NCBI GenBank assembly: GCA_003550305.1
Contig: QKYT01000294.1
Span: 36,800 to 100,799, forward strand
DNA from: Glomus cerebriforme
Taxonomy: Eukaryota > Glomeromycota > Glomeromycetes > Glomerales > Glomeraceae
DNA length: 64,000 nt
Reading direction: 5' to 3'
A program made the translations under genes and the position numbers. This document shows, piece by piece, positions 63,468 to 64,000 of the stretch. The notes beneath the pieces were generated by a model. The model made no database searches, had not been told where the DNA came from, and worked only from the letters and a program-made list of their open reading frames with translations. Every line of letters starts with the position of its first letter. The stretch's first letter is position 1.

Positions 63468-64000
63468 CAGTTATACCTCCATATAGTCACCTAATCAGTT
63501 CTACCAAATTTGGTAATTTTATAGAAGTATGACTATGTAAAGATAACCTCTCTACAATTATCATCATATTAAAAATCATGTACAGTGACTATATAGAAGG
63601 TTTTTTAATTTTTAGTTAGAAATTTTATTATAAATGTTAATTGATATGTAAATTAATTTAAAGTTTTAAATAAAGTTATCAATATAAAATCAGTAATTAT
63701 TTATTTAGTTAGTTAATTATTATTAAAATGTATTACATAAATGTTCAGTTATTAAATGTTACATTAATGCTAAAAAGAATACGAAAAGTTAAGCATATGA
63801 TACTTTCAGAGATGTAGCAATCAAATACTAAAAAAATCATGATCAATGCCTGCCTTCGTGATTGTTATTTGATCTGTTTAACAATCTTAAAGTATCTCTT
63901 AAAGAGGTTTACATCTTTTATTTGAAATTCGTCAATATTCTGTTGCTCAAAAAATGTAATCCAGGTTTGTAAGGATTTAAGAGTATCACCTGGAGAGACC
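63468..64000 (-). mobile_element. 3' end of a pogo-type element running off the window
   Basis: A TA dinucleotide at 63466-63467 precedes CAGTTATACCTCCATATAGTCAC, typical of pogo/Tc1-type TIRs. An inverted subterminal copy (GTGACTATATAGAAGG) lies near 63,586-63,602. The minus strand from 64000 to the stop at 63865 encodes SPGDTLKSLQTWITFFEQQN and DVNLFKRYFKIVKQIK, matching the usual C-terminal end of pogo/Jerky-like transposases. The main part of the element lies beyond the window. Reading is open over the visible 45 codons. Confidence 0.65.

Overview
The window is strongly AT-rich eukaryotic DNA. Genes are broken by many short GT-AG introns (about 60-120 nt), and the proteins look fungal. 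Gene content, base composition and the mix of decayed integrase-type and pogo-type elements fit an arbuscular mycorrhizal fungus (Glomeromycotina, Rhizophagus-like). That assignment is inference from recall of such genomes; no search was run. About 590 bases near 48 kb are an assembly gap (N).

Layout. 0-7.7 kb is accessory: a decayed Ginger/KRBA2-like integrase, a decayed minus-strand tandem of exon-like units, a decayed pogo/Tigger transposase, a frameshifted repeat-type ORF and an orphan ORF. 7.7-38 kb is a dense housekeeping block: myosin light chain, EXO70, PIG-M mannosyltransferase, ribosomal eL13, diflavin reductase NDOR1/Tah18, VPS26, TFIIB, ribosomal eS30, CIAO1, an OCA1-type phosphatase, an RRM-RGG-RRM protein, a glutaredoxin-like protein, TFIIIC subunit GTF3C5, SIN3 and a BuGZ/ZNF207 zinc-finger protein. 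38-41.8 kb is repeat-rich and nearly gene-free. 41.8-58.7 kb is genic again: an orphan Ser/Pro-rich protein, a U1A/U2B''-type snRNP protein, a SIRT5-type sirtuin, a truncated membrane protein at the gap, the NatC acetyltransferase NAA30, a very large TFIIB-fold protein and an orphan probable mitochondrial protein. 58.7-64 kb is extremely AT-rich repeat territory holding a TIR-bounded element filled with exon-like units and the start of another pogo element.

The genes are individually promoted eukaryotic genes, not operons. Several pairs are divergent over short intergenic stretches (EXO70/PIG-M, eL13/NDOR1, CIAO1/OCA1, GTF3C5/SIN3, U1A/SIRT5). Themes include transcription (TFIIB, a second TFIIB-fold protein, TFIIIC, SIN3), cytosolic Fe-S assembly (NDOR1 and CIAO1), trafficking (EXO70, VPS26) and splicing/translation.

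The main discoveries concern splicing. Two introns (in GTF3C5 and NDOR1) read as minor-spliceosome AT-AC introns and are the only solutions I found that restore the reading frame. A 1.46-kb TIR element carries nine tandem copies of a 28-29-nt exon-like unit with acceptors, donors and branch-site-like motifs on the minus strand. A 1491-residue zinc-ribbon-less TFIIB-fold protein with a giant Gln/His/Asn-rich N-terminus is the most unusual protein.
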